64,000 nucleotides of DNA from Burkholderia sp. IMCC1007 (GTDB lineage: Bacteria > Pseudomonadota > Gammaproteobacteria > Burkholderiales > Burkholderiaceae). Made by a program: the position numbers and the translations under genes. The notes beneath the pieces were generated by a model that saw nothing but the letters and a program-made list of their open reading frames with translations, was not told the origin of the DNA and searched no databases. Of the stretch, positions 27,048 through 35,520 are shown piece after piece. The number at the start of each line of letters is the position of its first letter. The first letter of the stretch is position 1. The stretch spans positions 186,001-250,000 of the forward strand of contig NZ_JAPVQY010000001.1 of the NCBI RefSeq assembly GCF_027257875.1. The letters run 5' to 3'.

Positions 27048-27923
27048 ATGACCGACACCCGAACCGCACAACTCGCGGGCAAGTGCGCACTCGTGACGGG
27101 CGCGAGCCGCGGCATCGGCCGCGCGATCGCGCAGCGCCTCGCGTCCGAGGGCGCGACCGTCGTCGTGACGGCGCGCAGCCTCACGCAATCGGCAACGACT
27201 GCCGGCACGCTCGCCGAAACGGTCGCGCTGATCGAACAGGCAGGCGGCCGCGCGATCGCGCTGGCTGCCGATCTGTCGAACCCGGCCGAGCGCGACGCGC
27301 TCGTCGCACGCGCGGCCGACGCGGCCGGCGGCCTCGACATCCTCGTGAACAACGCGGGCGTGGCCGACTACGCATGCGTCGACGCGATGCCGATGGCGAT
27401 GTTCGACACGACGGTCGAACACTATCTGCGCATCCCGTTCGCGCTGGCCCAGGCCGCGATTCCGCTGATGCGCGCACGCGGCGCCGGATGGATCGTCAAC
27501 GTCGGGTCGGTCACCGCGCTCGCGCCGCTGCGGCCGTTCGACGCGTTCGCGCGCGCGGGCGGCGCGACCGTCTATGCGGCGGTCAAGGCCGCGCTGTCGC
27601 GCTTCACGCAGGGGCTCGCGGCCGAACTCGAAGCCGACGGCATCGCGGTGAACCTGGTCGCGCCGAGCACCGCGATCCGCACGCCGGGCGCGGCGCGCTA
27701 TATCCCGGAAGGCTATCCGACCGAAGATGTCGCGTATCTCGCGGAAACCGCGCTGGCGCTGTGCAGCCTGCCGGCGCGCGAGCGCACGGGCCTCGTCACG
27801 CACAGCCTGCATTTCCCGCTGTCGCAGGGGCTCGCGGTGCGTTCGCTCGACGGCCGCACGCCGTTGCCGCCGCCCGTGATTCCCGCGTATGCCCATCCGC
27901 ACATCGACCCGACAGGACGCTGA
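27048..27923 (+). CDS. Short-chain dehydrogenase/reductase (SDR) 3
   Basis: 291 aa. 'VTGASRGIGRAIAQRL' cofactor motif, 'NNAGVADYA', catalytic Ser in 'NVGSVTALAP' and 'VYAAVK' at the Tyr-Lys position. It has a longer C-terminal end than usual, 'LSQGLAVRSLDGRTPLPPP', in place of the common VTG...DGG ending, so it may be a divergent subgroup with its own substrate. It follows the MDR gene by 43 nt and ends 1 nt before the start of the next SDR (TGACATG), indicating coupling. Confidence 0.86.
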   Translation: MTDTRTAQLAGKCALVTGASRGIGRAIAQRLASEGATVVVTARSLTQSATTAGTLAETVALIEQAGGRAIALAADLSNPAERDALVARAADAAGGLDILVNNAGVADYACVDAMPMAMFDTTVEHYLRIPFALAQAAIPLMRARGAGWIVNVGSVTALAPLRPFDAFARAGGATVYAAVKAALSRFTQGLAAELEADGIAVNLVAPSTAIRTPGAARYIPEGYPTEDVAYLAETALALCSLPARERTGLVTHSLHFPLSQGLAVRSLDGRTPLPPPVIPAYAHPHIDPTGR

Positions 27924-27924
27924 C

Positions 27925-28749
27925 ATGACGACTTCGATTCGCTTCGACGGCGGTACCGCCGTGATCACCGGCGCGGCCAGCGGCATCGGCAGCGGGCTCG
28001 CGCGCCACGCGGCCGCGCTCGGCATGCGTGTCGTACTGGCCGACCTCGACCCGGCGAAGCTCGACGCGTTTGCCGCGACGCTCGACACCGACGTGCTGTG
28101 CGTGCCGACCGACGTCAGCCGGCCGCAGGCCGTCGACGCGCTGGCCGACGCCGCATGGCAGCGCTTCGGCGGCGTCGACCTGCTGTTCAACAACGCGGGC
28201 GTGATGGCGACCGGCTTCAGCTGGGAAATCACGCCGGAACGGTTCGAGCGCAGCTTCGCGATCAACGTGCACGGCGTGATGAACGGGATCCGCAGCTTCG
28301 TGCCGCGCATGCTGGCGCGCAACGTGCCGGCGCGCATCGTGAATACGGCGTCGGTGGGCGGCTTCCTGCCGAGCCCGCTGATGTCGCCTTACTCGGCGAC
28401 GAAGTTCGCGGTAGTCGCGCTGACCGAATCGCTGTACGGCGAACTGAAGATGCTCGGCGCGCCGGTCGGCGTGTCGCTGCTCGCGCCGGGGCCGGTGCAG
28501 AGCGGCATCTTCAACGACCCGTTCGGCGCCGCGCACGACCGGCCGGAAGTGCAAGGCTTCGTCGATACGATGCGCTCGATGCTGAACGCGCACGGCCTCA
28601 CGCCCGACGCGTTCGCGGCGCGGGTGTTCGACGGCATTCGCGACGGGCGCTACTGGCTGATTCCGCAGCCGGAGACGATCGACGGCGCGCTGCAGCGGCG
28701 CACCGACGACATCCTCGCCGCCCGCGATCCGTCGCTGCCGTCGTTGTGA
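27925..28749 (+). CDS. Short-chain dehydrogenase/reductase (SDR) 4
   Basis: 274 aa. 'ITGAASGIGSGLARHA', 'NNAGVMATG', Ser in 'NTASVGGFLP' and 'YSATK'. The C-terminal 'RDGRYWLIPQPETIDGAL' is typical of the SDR subgroup that includes cis-diol and hydroxyalkyl dehydrogenases in Burkholderia. The start at 27925, rather than 27889, leaves the previous gene intact. Last gene of the 24962-28749 operon. Confidence 0.87.
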   Translation: MTTSIRFDGGTAVITGAASGIGSGLARHAAALGMRVVLADLDPAKLDAFAATLDTDVLCVPTDVSRPQAVDALADAAWQRFGGVDLLFNNAGVMATGFSWEITPERFERSFAINVHGVMNGIRSFVPRMLARNVPARIVNTASVGGFLPSPLMSPYSATKFAVVALTESLYGELKMLGAPVGVSLLAPGPVQSGIFNDPFGAAHDRPEVQGFVDTMRSMLNAHGLTPDAFAARVFDGIRDGRYWLIPQPETIDGALQRRTDDILAARDPSLPSL

Positions 28750-28799
28750 TGGCATGACGCGGGCGGTCCGGCCGACCGGCGCGGCCGGCTCGTGCCGCG

Positions 28800-29048
28800 T
28801 TACATATGCGTGCCGCCGCGTGCGCGGCCGGAAGGATCGCTACCGCGATCGGGCGGCGTATTGTTCTGATCGATCTTCGCGAGCACGAAGCCGGCGTGCG
28901 GCAGCGCGGCGGGCGAGCGGTGGACGGGCCGCGCGACGACGTCGCGCGGCGACACAGCGGGAAAACCGGATGACGTCACGCCCGGTTGAGCGAACGCCGA
29001 GAGGGATGCGGCCGCGAGGGCGGCAGCGACGATCGCGTGCGTGTTCAT
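28800..29048 (-). CDS. Small exported protein, 82 aa
   Basis: Unrecognised. A signal peptide ('MNTHAIVAAALAAASLSAFA') with cleavage likely after 'AFA', leaving a basic, Pro-rich mature chain of about 60 residues ('SPRDVVARPVHRSPAALPHA', 'DPSGRARGGTHM') without cysteines. The start has a strong AAGGAG site. Probably periplasmic; short Burkholderia-type exported proteins like this are common and mostly uncharacterised. Confidence 0.68.
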   Translation of the reverse strand: MNTHAIVAAALAAASLSAFAQPGVTSSGFPAVSPRDVVARPVHRSPAALPHAGFVLAKIDQNNTPPDRGSDPSGRARGGTHM

Positions 29049-29178
29049 GGTGACTCCTTCTTCACGACTGACTGCGGGACCACGCAATGAGTCTAGGTCG
29101 CGAAACTTAACGCGACGTGAAGGAGTGACGGCGCACGGATGACGAGCGCTTCATCGTGTCATCCGCGCGCCGCGGCGG

Positions 29179-30153
29179 TCATGCGGCCGCGCCTGCCAGC
29201 GCGCAGAAATTCTCGAGATCGACGTTGCCGCCGCTGATCACGATGCCCACGCGTTTGCCTTGCAACTGGTCCTTCATCCGGCGTGCGGCCGCGAACGACA
29301 GGCAGCCGGTCGGCTCGACGACAATCTTCATACGGGTCGCGAAAAAGCGCATGCAGTCGACCAGTTCCGCATCGGTCGCGGTCAGGATGTCGTCGACGTC
29401 GCGCCGCAGGATCGGGAACGTCAGGTTACCCAGGTGCTGCGTCTGCGCGCCGTCGGCGATCGTGCGCGGCGTGTCGATATGGACGATCGACCCCGAGCGG
29501 AACGACTGCTGGCCGTCGTTGCCGGCTTCCGGCTCGACGCCGTACAGCTTCGCGTGCGGCGACAGCGCGCGCGTCGCGAGCGCGGTGCCCGACAGCAGGC
29601 CGCCGCCGCCGAGCGGCGTGAACACGGCGTCGAGCGGCCCGACCTCGTCGAATAGTTCCTTCGCCGCCGTGCCCTGGCCCGCGATCACGTCCGCGTGGTC
29701 GTAGGGCGGAATCAGCGTGAGCCCGTGCTTTTCAGCGAGATCGCGGCCGATCTGCTCGCGGTCCTCGGTGTAGCGATCGTAGGTCACCACGTTGCCGCCG
29801 TAGCCGCGCGTGGCGGCCACCTTCGCGGCCGGCGCGTCGTGCGGCATCACGATCGTCGCCGGAATGCCCAGAATGCGCGCCGACAGCGCAATCGCCTGCG
29901 CATGGTTGCCCGACGAGAAGGCGACGACGCCGTTGCGGCGCTGCGTCGCGTCGAAGCGCGACAGCGCGTTGAACGCGCCGCGGAACTTGAACGCACCCAT
30001 GCGCTGCAGGTTCTCGCACTTGAAGAACACCTGCGCGCCGAGCGCTTCGTCGATCGTGCGCGACGTCATCACGGGCGTGCGGTGCGCGTGGCCTTCGAGC
30101 CGCGCCGCGGCGGCCGCGACGTCGTCGTAGGTGGGGAGGGTCGGAGTGTTCAT
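29179..30153 (-). CDS. PLP-dependent serine/threonine dehydratase, probably threo-3-hydroxyaspartate ammonia-lyase
   Basis: 324 aa. PLP lysine in 'MGAFKFRGAFNAL' (the S-x-K-x-R-G variant as A-F-K-F-R-G), 'FSSGNHAQAIAL', and the PLP-phosphate loop 'GGGGLLSG'. The short single-domain form without a regulatory ACT domain matches hydroxyaspartate ammonia-lyase/serine racemase-like enzymes rather than IlvA. It would give oxaloacetate (or 2-oxobutyrate) plus ammonia. The preceding PAS/DauR-like regulator gene supports an amino-acid catabolic role. An ATG at 30180 is also possible. Confidence 0.83.
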   Translation of the reverse strand: MNTPTLPTYDDVAAAAARLEGHAHRTPVMTSRTIDEALGAQVFFKCENLQRMGAFKFRGAFNALSRFDATQRRNGVVAFSSGNHAQAIALSARILGIPATIVMPHDAPAAKVAATRGYGGNVVTYDRYTEDREQIGRDLAEKHGLTLIPPYDHADVIAGQGTAAKELFDEVGPLDAVFTPLGGGGLLSGTALATRALSPHAKLYGVEPEAGNDGQQSFRSGSIVHIDTPRTIADGAQTQHLGNLTFPILRRDVDDILTATDAELVDCMRFFATRMKIVVEPTGCLSFAAARRMKDQLQGKRVGIVISGGNVDLENFCALAGAAA

Positions 30154-30218
30154 GGGTCGCTCGTCGGAAGGGGCGGTCAACAGGTCAACAGGTCAGCGGC
30201 GCGCGCATGCGCATCGCG

Positions 30219-30857
30219 TCATTTCGCATCGTTGTATACGGTGGCCCGCGATACGCCGAGATGCTGCGACACGATTTCCATCGCGCGGCGCACCTCGAGG
30301 AAGCCGTCGGTCTTCAGCATCTGCATCAGCTCGCGGCGCTGGTCGGTCTTCAGTTCGCGCGGCGTGGTCGCGAGGCGCGTCGCGAACGCGTCGATGCGCT
30401 GCCGGATCGCGTCCGCGCCGGCCGGGTCGAGCGTTTCGGCGACCGGTTCGCCCTCCGTGCTGCAGAACTGGCTCAGCATCCCCTGGAAGCCGCGGAACAG
30501 CGTGACGTCGGCATTCAGGCATAGCGCGGCCACGTAGCGGCCGCTCGAATCCTTGATCCCGATCGACGTGCTCTTCGCGGTGCGGCCGTCGGCGAAACGG
30601 TTCGCGTAGTTCGCGAGTACCTGCGGGAAGTCGTCGTCGGCGATGCGCGCGAGGCCGAGTTCGGTCGCCGGATCGCCGACCGCGCGGCCGGACAGGTTGT
30701 TGTGGATCGCGAGAATCGCGTGCTCGGGCGTGCGCAGGTCGTGCACGACGACCTCGGTGAACGGCGCGAACATCGCGCCGAGCCCTTCGGCGATGCGCTG
30801 CACCTGTTCGATCAGCGACGCCTGTTCCGCCTGCGGCGTGTTGCGGGGCGTGCTCAT
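30219..30857 (-). CDS. YheO/DauR-type PAS-domain transcriptional regulator
   Basis: 212 aa. N-terminal YheO-like PAS domain ('VVHDLRTPEHAILAIHNNLS', 'STSIGIKDSSGRYVAALCL') and a C-terminal HTH ('FLEVRRAMEIVSQHLGVSRA' then 'TVYNDAK') of the DauR-like group. Such regulators control amino-acid catabolism (for example D-arginine in Pseudomonas). Its ATG overlaps the end of the YbaK-like gene by 4 bp, and the ammonia-lyase starts 65 nt after its stop, so one operon is likely. Confidence 0.87.
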   Translation of the reverse strand: MSTPRNTPQAEQASLIEQVQRIAEGLGAMFAPFTEVVVHDLRTPEHAILAIHNNLSGRAVGDPATELGLARIADDDFPQVLANYANRFADGRTAKSTSIGIKDSSGRYVAALCLNADVTLFRGFQGMLSQFCSTEGEPVAETLDPAGADAIRQRIDAFATRLATTPRELKTDQRRELMQMLKTDGFLEVRRAMEIVSQHLGVSRATVYNDAK

Positions 30858-31384
30858 GCGCTCGCCTGCAGCGACGGTGCGTCGGTCGCGTCGATGGTTT
30901 CCGGCCGCGTGATGTCGGCCAGCAGCGGGCGGGCGATGCGCACGTAGTCGGACGCATCGAGCACGACGGAACGGTCGAGACGGCCTGCGTTGAACGCGAT
31001 CTCGTCGTTGCGTTCGATCAGCGCGGGATCGACGACGAGCGTCACGTTCGCATCGAACACGAACGGCGGCACGGCGCCCATCACGCAGCGCGTGACGGCG
31101 GCCGCCAGCTCGGGCGGCGCGAGCGTCGCCTTGCGGCGGCCGAGCGCGTCGGCGACTTTCCGGAAATCGATCTTCAGATGACCGGGGATCACCGCGAGCG
31201 CGGCGCCGTCGCCGCCGTCCTTGAACGTGCAGAGCATCGCCTTCGCGCCCTGTTCGGGACGTGTGCCGCGAATCGCGGCGATCACGTCGGATTTGCCTTC
31301 GGCCGGATGCTCGAGCACGCGGAAGCGCGCGTCGGACGTATTCAGCAGGTCGCACAGGGCATCGAAAACGGGGTAGTCGCTCAT
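30854..31384 (-). CDS. YbaK/EbsC-type aminoacyl-tRNA deacylase
   Basis: 176-aa YbaK/ProX-fold protein. Motifs: 'RFRVLEHPAEGKSDVIAAIR', 'QGAKAMLCTFKD' with the catalytic Lys, and a 'VMGAVPPFVF' segment (the G-x-x-P loop). These proteins hydrolyse mischarged tRNAs (Cys-, Ala- or Ser-tRNA). First gene of the three-gene minus-strand operon with the PAS regulator and ammonia-lyase; a link may be clearing tRNA mischarged with an unusual amino acid, which is speculation. It faces aceA, with 412 bp between starts. Confidence 0.85.
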   Translation of the reverse strand: MSDYPVFDALCDLLNTSDARFRVLEHPAEGKSDVIAAIRGTRPEQGAKAMLCTFKDGGDGAALAVIPGHLKIDFRKVADALGRRKATLAPPELAAAVTRCVMGAVPPFVFDANVTLVVDPALIERNDEIAFNAGRLDRSVVLDASDYVRIARPLLADITRPETIDATDAPSLQASA

Positions 31385-31796
31385 GTCGTCGTGGGCAGGA
31401 GGGCGCGGATTGCGGCACGCGAAGGCGGCGCATCGTACTGCGCCGTCGATGGATCGTCCAAGTATAGATGTTTTGTCATACGGCTGGCAAAAGCCCGAAG
31501 CACGGATCGCGATGTTTGTCGTCCCACCAATTGCCGAAAGGCCATTCCGTATCGCGAAATGCGCGGCGAATTTCCGTCGCGCCGCCTTCCCGCGGCTTGA
31601 AAACCTGTTTTGCATCGCAAAACGGGTCGCTTATCTCATTGAAAAATCAGCGAAATTTATATCTTATGTCTTATATAAGAGTTGATCGACAGCGCGCCGG
31701 GCGGCATTACCATTGAGTCCATGCAGTTCGCTTCGTCACACGGGGCGGGCAGGCTGAACCCTTTACTCAAATGCGCTTCGTTCCCAGGAGATAGAC
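31385..31796. promoter_or_regulatory. AT-rich aceA upstream region with a TTGC/GCAA palindrome
   Basis: No gene. The region is clearly richer in A/T than its surroundings. It holds the perfect palindrome GTTTTGC-ATC-GCAAAAC (31607-31623) and, further down, TA-rich blocks around 31655-31681 (including CTTATATAAG) that could supply -10 elements. AGGAGA precedes the aceA ATG. The palindrome core, TTGCATCGCAA, recurs almost exactly upstream of pckG. Confidence 0.6.
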
Positions 31797-33380
31797 ATGT
31801 CCCAATATCAAGACGACATCAAGGCAGTGGCTGGTTTGAAGGAGAAGCAAGGCAGCGCGTGGAATGCCATCAATCCGGAATCCGCTGCCCGCATGCGCGC
31901 CCAGAACAAGTTCAAGACGGGCCTCGACATCGCCAGATACACCGCGAAGATCATGCGCGCCGACATGGCCGCGTACGACGCCGACCCGGCCAAGTACACG
32001 CAGTCGCTGGGCTGCTGGCACGGCTTCATCGGCCAGCAGAAGATGATCTCGATCAAGAAGCACTTCAACAGCACCGAACGCCGCTACCTGTATCTGTCGG
32101 GCTGGATGGTCGCCGCGCTGCGCTCGGAATTCGGCCCGCTGCCGGACCAGTCGATGCACGAAAAGACCTCGGTCAGCGCGCTGATCCGCGAGCTGTACAC
32201 GTTCCTGCGCCAGGCTGACGCCCGCGAGCTCGGCGGCCTGTTCCGCGAGCTCGATGCCGCGACGGACGCCGCTGCCAAGGCCGCGATCCAGGAAAAGATC
32301 GACAACCACGTGACGCACGTCGTGCCGATCATCGCCGACATCGACGCCGGCTTCGGCAACGCGGAAGCAACGTACCTGCTGGCCAAGCAGTTCATCGAAG
32401 CAGGCGCATGCTGCATCCAGATCGAGAACCAGGTGTCCGACGAGAAGCAGTGCGGCCACCAGGACGGCAAGGTCACGGTGCCGCACGAAGATTTCCTCGC
32501 GAAGATCCGCGCGATCCGCTACGCGTTCCTCGAGCTGGGCGTGGACGACGGCATCATCGTTGCGCGTACCGACTCGCTCGGCGCCGGCCTGACCAAGCAG
32601 ATCGCCGTGACGAACACGCCGGGCGACCTGGGCGATCAATACAATTCGTTCCTCGACTGCGAAGAGCTGTCGGCCGACCAGCTCGGCAACGGTGACGTCG
32701 TGATCAAGCGCGACGGCAAGCTGCTGCGTCCGAAGCGCCTGCCGAGCAACCTGTTCCAGTTCCGCCCGGGCACGGGTGAAGCGCGTTGCGTGCTGGACTG
32801 CATCACGTCGCTGCAGAACGGCGCCGACCTGCTGTGGATCGAAACCGAAAAACCGCACATCGCGCAGATCGGCGGCATGGTCAGCGAAATCCGCAAGGTG
32901 ATCCCGAACGCGAAGCTCGTGTACAACAACAGCCCGTCGTTCAACTGGACGCTGAACTTCCGTCAGCAGGCGTACGACGCGATGCAGGCCGAAGGCAAGG
33001 ACGTGTCGGCATACGACCGCGCTCGCCTGATGAGCGTCGAGTACGACGAGACGGAACTGGCGAAGATCGCCGACGAGAAGATCCGCACGTTCCAGGCCGA
33101 TGCATCGCGTGAAGCCGGCATCTTCCACCACCTGATCACGCTGCCGACGTACCACACGGCTGCGCTGTCGACCGACAACCTGGCCAAGGAATACTTCGGC
33201 GACCAGGGCATGCTCGGCTACGTGGCCGGCGTGCAGCGCAAGGAAATCCGTCAGGGCATCGCGTGCGTCAAGCACCAGAACATGTCCGGCTCGGATATCG
33301 GCGACGACCACAAGGAATACTTCAGCGGCGAAGCAGCGCTGAAGGCGGCGGGCAAGGACAACACGATGAACCAGTTCTGA
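31797..33380 (+). CDS. aceA: Isocitrate lyase (long, 527-aa form)
   Basis: 527 aa, the length of the Pseudomonas-type isocitrate lyase rather than the about 435-aa enteric form. Catalytic cysteine Cys219 is in 'EKQCGHQDGK'; Mg/substrate segments 'PIIADIDAGFGN' and 'YNNSPSFNW' are intact. It splits isocitrate into glyoxylate and succinate, letting cells build sugars from acetate, fatty acids or other C2-yielding substrates. It stands alone with a strong terminator behind it. Upstream lies the TTGC-ATC-GCAA palindrome shared with pckG. Malate synthase is not in the window. Confidence 0.97.
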   Translation: MSQYQDDIKAVAGLKEKQGSAWNAINPESAARMRAQNKFKTGLDIARYTAKIMRADMAAYDADPAKYTQSLGCWHGFIGQQKMISIKKHFNSTERRYLYLSGWMVAALRSEFGPLPDQSMHEKTSVSALIRELYTFLRQADARELGGLFRELDAATDAAAKAAIQEKIDNHVTHVVPIIADIDAGFGNAEATYLLAKQFIEAGACCIQIENQVSDEKQCGHQDGKVTVPHEDFLAKIRAIRYAFLELGVDDGIIVARTDSLGAGLTKQIAVTNTPGDLGDQYNSFLDCEELSADQLGNGDVVIKRDGKLLRPKRLPSNLFQFRPGTGEARCVLDCITSLQNGADLLWIETEKPHIAQIGGMVSEIRKVIPNAKLVYNNSPSFNWTLNFRQQAYDAMQAEGKDVSAYDRARLMSVEYDETELAKIADEKIRTFQADASREAGIFHHLITLPTYHTAALSTDNLAKEYFGDQGMLGYVAGVQRKEIRQGIACVKHQNMSGSDIGDDHKEYFSGEAALKAAGKDNTMNQF

Positions 33381-33401
33381 TCATCGTCCGCCCAGAAGCA
33401 C

Positions 33402-33432
33402 AACGCCAATCCTTCGGGATTGGCGTTTTTTT
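33402..33432 (+). terminator. Intrinsic terminator of aceA
   Basis: Eleven-bp stem AACGCCAATCC (33402-33412) / GGATTGGCGTT (33417-33427) with a TTCG loop and a run of T to 33432, 22 nt after the aceA stop. Textbook form. Confidence 0.93.
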
Positions 33433-33452
33433 GTGCGCGCGATCTTCGCGTG

Positions 33453-34169
33453 TTATCCGCGCACCGCCTTCACGACGTACTGGCTCGTCGGCACCACGTC
33501 GATCTTGTCGAAATCGATGAAGCGTCCGCAGCTGTCCATCATCTCCGCCACGTTGCGCTGGAATTTCTCCTCGTCGCCGACCGCATCGAAGAACGCGTGC
33601 GGATCGGTCATCGCCGCGGCCGGGAAGCACTCCTCGACGATCGCGTCGTAGCCGGGCGCCGCATGCGTGAGCGCACGCACGACCACGTTCTGCACGTACA
33701 GGAAGTTGTCCTGCGTATCGATCGCGACGCGCGTGTGATGACCGTGCCACACGTCGAGCCACGCTTCGTGCGTGAGCCGCGGCGGGCGCTTCAGAAATGC
33801 GAGCTGCGAAAATCCGCTCGTGCGTTCGCCCGGCCGCGCCGGAAAACGCGTGTTCGGAATCGGCTGCGATTCGGTGACGAGATACGCGGCCATGTGCGGG
33901 ACGACCGCGCGCACCGCGTCGTCGAACGGCTGGCGGAACATCGGGTTCGCGCTGTCGAGCCATACCGCGACGATGCCGTCGATGCCCGGGTGCGTATTGG
34001 TCTGCTTCAGCGCGGCGGCCGGCGCGACGTCGGCATCGGCGACGTTCGCCTGCACGCCGTGCGCGCCGAGCGACAACAGCTTGTCCGCGAGCTGCGCGCG
34101 CACGCTGCGGCTCCACTGATCGGGCGCGACCTGCGCGTCGCGCCACAATACGTAAATGACTTTCTCCAT
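33453..34169 (-). CDS. EthD-domain protein, 238 aa
   Basis: The protein has the EthD/dimeric-barrel pattern: 'MEKVIYVLWRDAQVAPDQWS', central 'LAFLKRPPRLTHEAWLDVWH' with 'HGHHTRVAID', and a final 'RFIDFDKIDVVPTSQYV'. EthD proteins help in degradation of ethers and other compounds, and related folds act as cyclases in polyketide pathways. Here it follows an NTF2-fold gene by 50 nt on the same strand, facing a further NTF2/SDR set, which suggests one catabolic unit. Exact activity is unknown. Confidence 0.82.
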   Translation of the reverse strand: MEKVIYVLWRDAQVAPDQWSRSVRAQLADKLLSLGAHGVQANVADADVAPAAALKQTNTHPGIDGIVAVWLDSANPMFRQPFDDAVRAVVPHMAAYLVTESQPIPNTRFPARPGERTSGFSQLAFLKRPPRLTHEAWLDVWHGHHTRVAIDTQDNFLYVQNVVVRALTHAAPGYDAIVEECFPAAAMTDPHAFFDAVGDEEKFQRNVAEMMDSCGRFIDFDKIDVVPTSQYVVKAVRG

Positions 34170-34219
34170 TGCTCCGGCTCCAGAGGGAATGACGGGATTG
34201 GCGGCGCTGCCGCCGGGTT

Positions 34220-34759
34220 TCAGGAAGCGTTGACGGTGGAACCGGCCGAAACGGCCGAAGCCACTGAAGCGGCCGCGTCGCGCGCGCCCGGCGCGAACCG
34301 GTTCGCGGTCAGCGTGAACGACGGCGGAATCGGCGACGTGACGGTTTCGAACAGCCGCTCGTGGCGCGTCGCGTGAATGCGCCACATGCCGTCGCGCTTC
34401 ACGTACTGGTCGTCGTAGAACGCGGTGCCGTGCACCAGATAGTTGTCCTCGAGATTGATCGCGTGATCCTCGAGAAACCACACGCCGCACGCGTGTTCGG
34501 CTGAGACCAGCGTGAGCTCGGGGTGATGGCCGTGATGCATCGTCAGGAAGGTCGGCTTGCCGATCAGCGCGCGCAGGCTCGACACGAACGCGTCGCGGCC
34601 GTCGTATGCATAGCGGCCGCCTTGCAGCCTTACTTCGCAGTCGTCGGTCACGCATTGTTCGAGCAGCGACCAGTCGTGCGTGTCGATCGCGCGGAAATAC
34701 CGGTACTTCAGCTGGCGGATCTGCTCGTATTCGAACAGCGTGCGGGTCGTGTCGTCCAT
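34220..34759 (-). CDS. NTF2-fold (SnoaL-like) protein A
   Basis: 179 aa. SnoaL_4-type pattern: 'EQIRQLKYRYFRAIDTHDW', 'DDCEVRLQGG', 'TMHHGHHPELTLVS' and 'MWRIHATRHERLFET'. The family includes ketosteroid-isomerase-like enzymes, dehydratases and ring-hydroxylating-oxygenase beta subunits; a single-chain enzyme of the first kinds is most likely. A low-complexity Ala/Ser/Val tail after about residue 160 is not part of the fold. It pairs with the EthD gene and diverges from NTF2 protein B. Confidence 0.83.
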   Translation of the reverse strand: MDDTTRTLFEYEQIRQLKYRYFRAIDTHDWSLLEQCVTDDCEVRLQGGRYAYDGRDAFVSSLRALIGKPTFLTMHHGHHPELTLVSAEHACGVWFLEDHAINLEDNYLVHGTAFYDDQYVKRDGMWRIHATRHERLFETVTSPIPPSFTLTANRFAPGARDAAASVASAVSAGSTVNAS

Positions 34760-34968
34760 CGCCGTATCTCGTGGTGGTGTCGTTCGATGGTAGGAACGAA
34801 GCCGCCCGCGTCACATCGTCTGTTCGGACGAACGCCGCGACGGCGCTGTCGGCGCCCGCCGATGCAAACCGCCGGATTCATCCAAACAGGTGATGGCCGC
34901 GATCTCGTGCGCCTGTAACGTGGCGTCGACGCGGCTTCGATCCGCGCACACGAGACCAAGGAGACGGC

Positions 34969-35469
34969 ATGATCCCGATCGAACGAATGGAAGTGCGCGT
35001 ACGCAGGCTCGAGGACGCCGATGCGATCCGCCGCCTGAAGGCCCGCTACTTCACGTGCTGCGACCGGAAGGATCCGCAGGGCATGCGCGACTGTTTCGCG
35101 CCCGGCACCGTGCACATCGACTACGGCCGGATCGGCACGTTCGAGCATCGCGACGCGCTCGTCGACGTGTTCGAGCGGCTCGGCTGCCATCCGCACATCG
35201 TCGAGATGCACCACGGCGTGAACCCCGACATCACCGTGCTCGACGACACGCATGCACGCGGCACGTGGGGGCTGCATTACCAGATGCTCGATACGAACGC
35301 GCGCACGCTCACGCAGCTCGGCGCGACCTACGACGACGAATACCGGAAGGTCGACGGCGAATGGAAGATCGCGGCCACGCGCTGCGTCGTCACGTCGACG
35401 CTGTCCGCCCGCTACGACGGCGATGCGCCGCGCGTACTGTTCGCCGGCGCGCAGCCGCCCGCGATGTGA
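34969..35469 (+). CDS. NTF2-fold (SnoaL-like) protein B
   Basis: 166 aa. Same fold as protein A: 'EDADAIRRLKARYFTCCDRK', 'VEMHHGVNPDITVLDDTHA' and 'EWKIAATRCVVTS'. Protein A and B share the R-x-L-K-x-R-Y-F start and the MHHG segment but are otherwise quite different, so they are likely old paralogues acting on related compounds. First gene of the plus-strand set NTF2-SDR-SDR-SDR; AAGGAGA lies 6 nt before the ATG. Confidence 0.83.
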   Translation: MIPIERMEVRVRRLEDADAIRRLKARYFTCCDRKDPQGMRDCFAPGTVHIDYGRIGTFEHRDALVDVFERLGCHPHIVEMHHGVNPDITVLDDTHARGTWGLHYQMLDTNARTLTQLGATYDDEYRKVDGEWKIAATRCVVTSTLSARYDGDAPRVLFAGAQPPAM

Positions 35470-35520
35470 CGACGCGCACCGCTCGCGTCGGTTGAGACCA
35501 TTTCCCAGGAGACATCGAAC

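Noticed and set aside
34220-34759. NTF2 protein A as a beta subunit for the Rieske oxygenases
   Set aside because: It is 24 kb away, paired with EthD, and the oxygenases look like the type without beta subunits.
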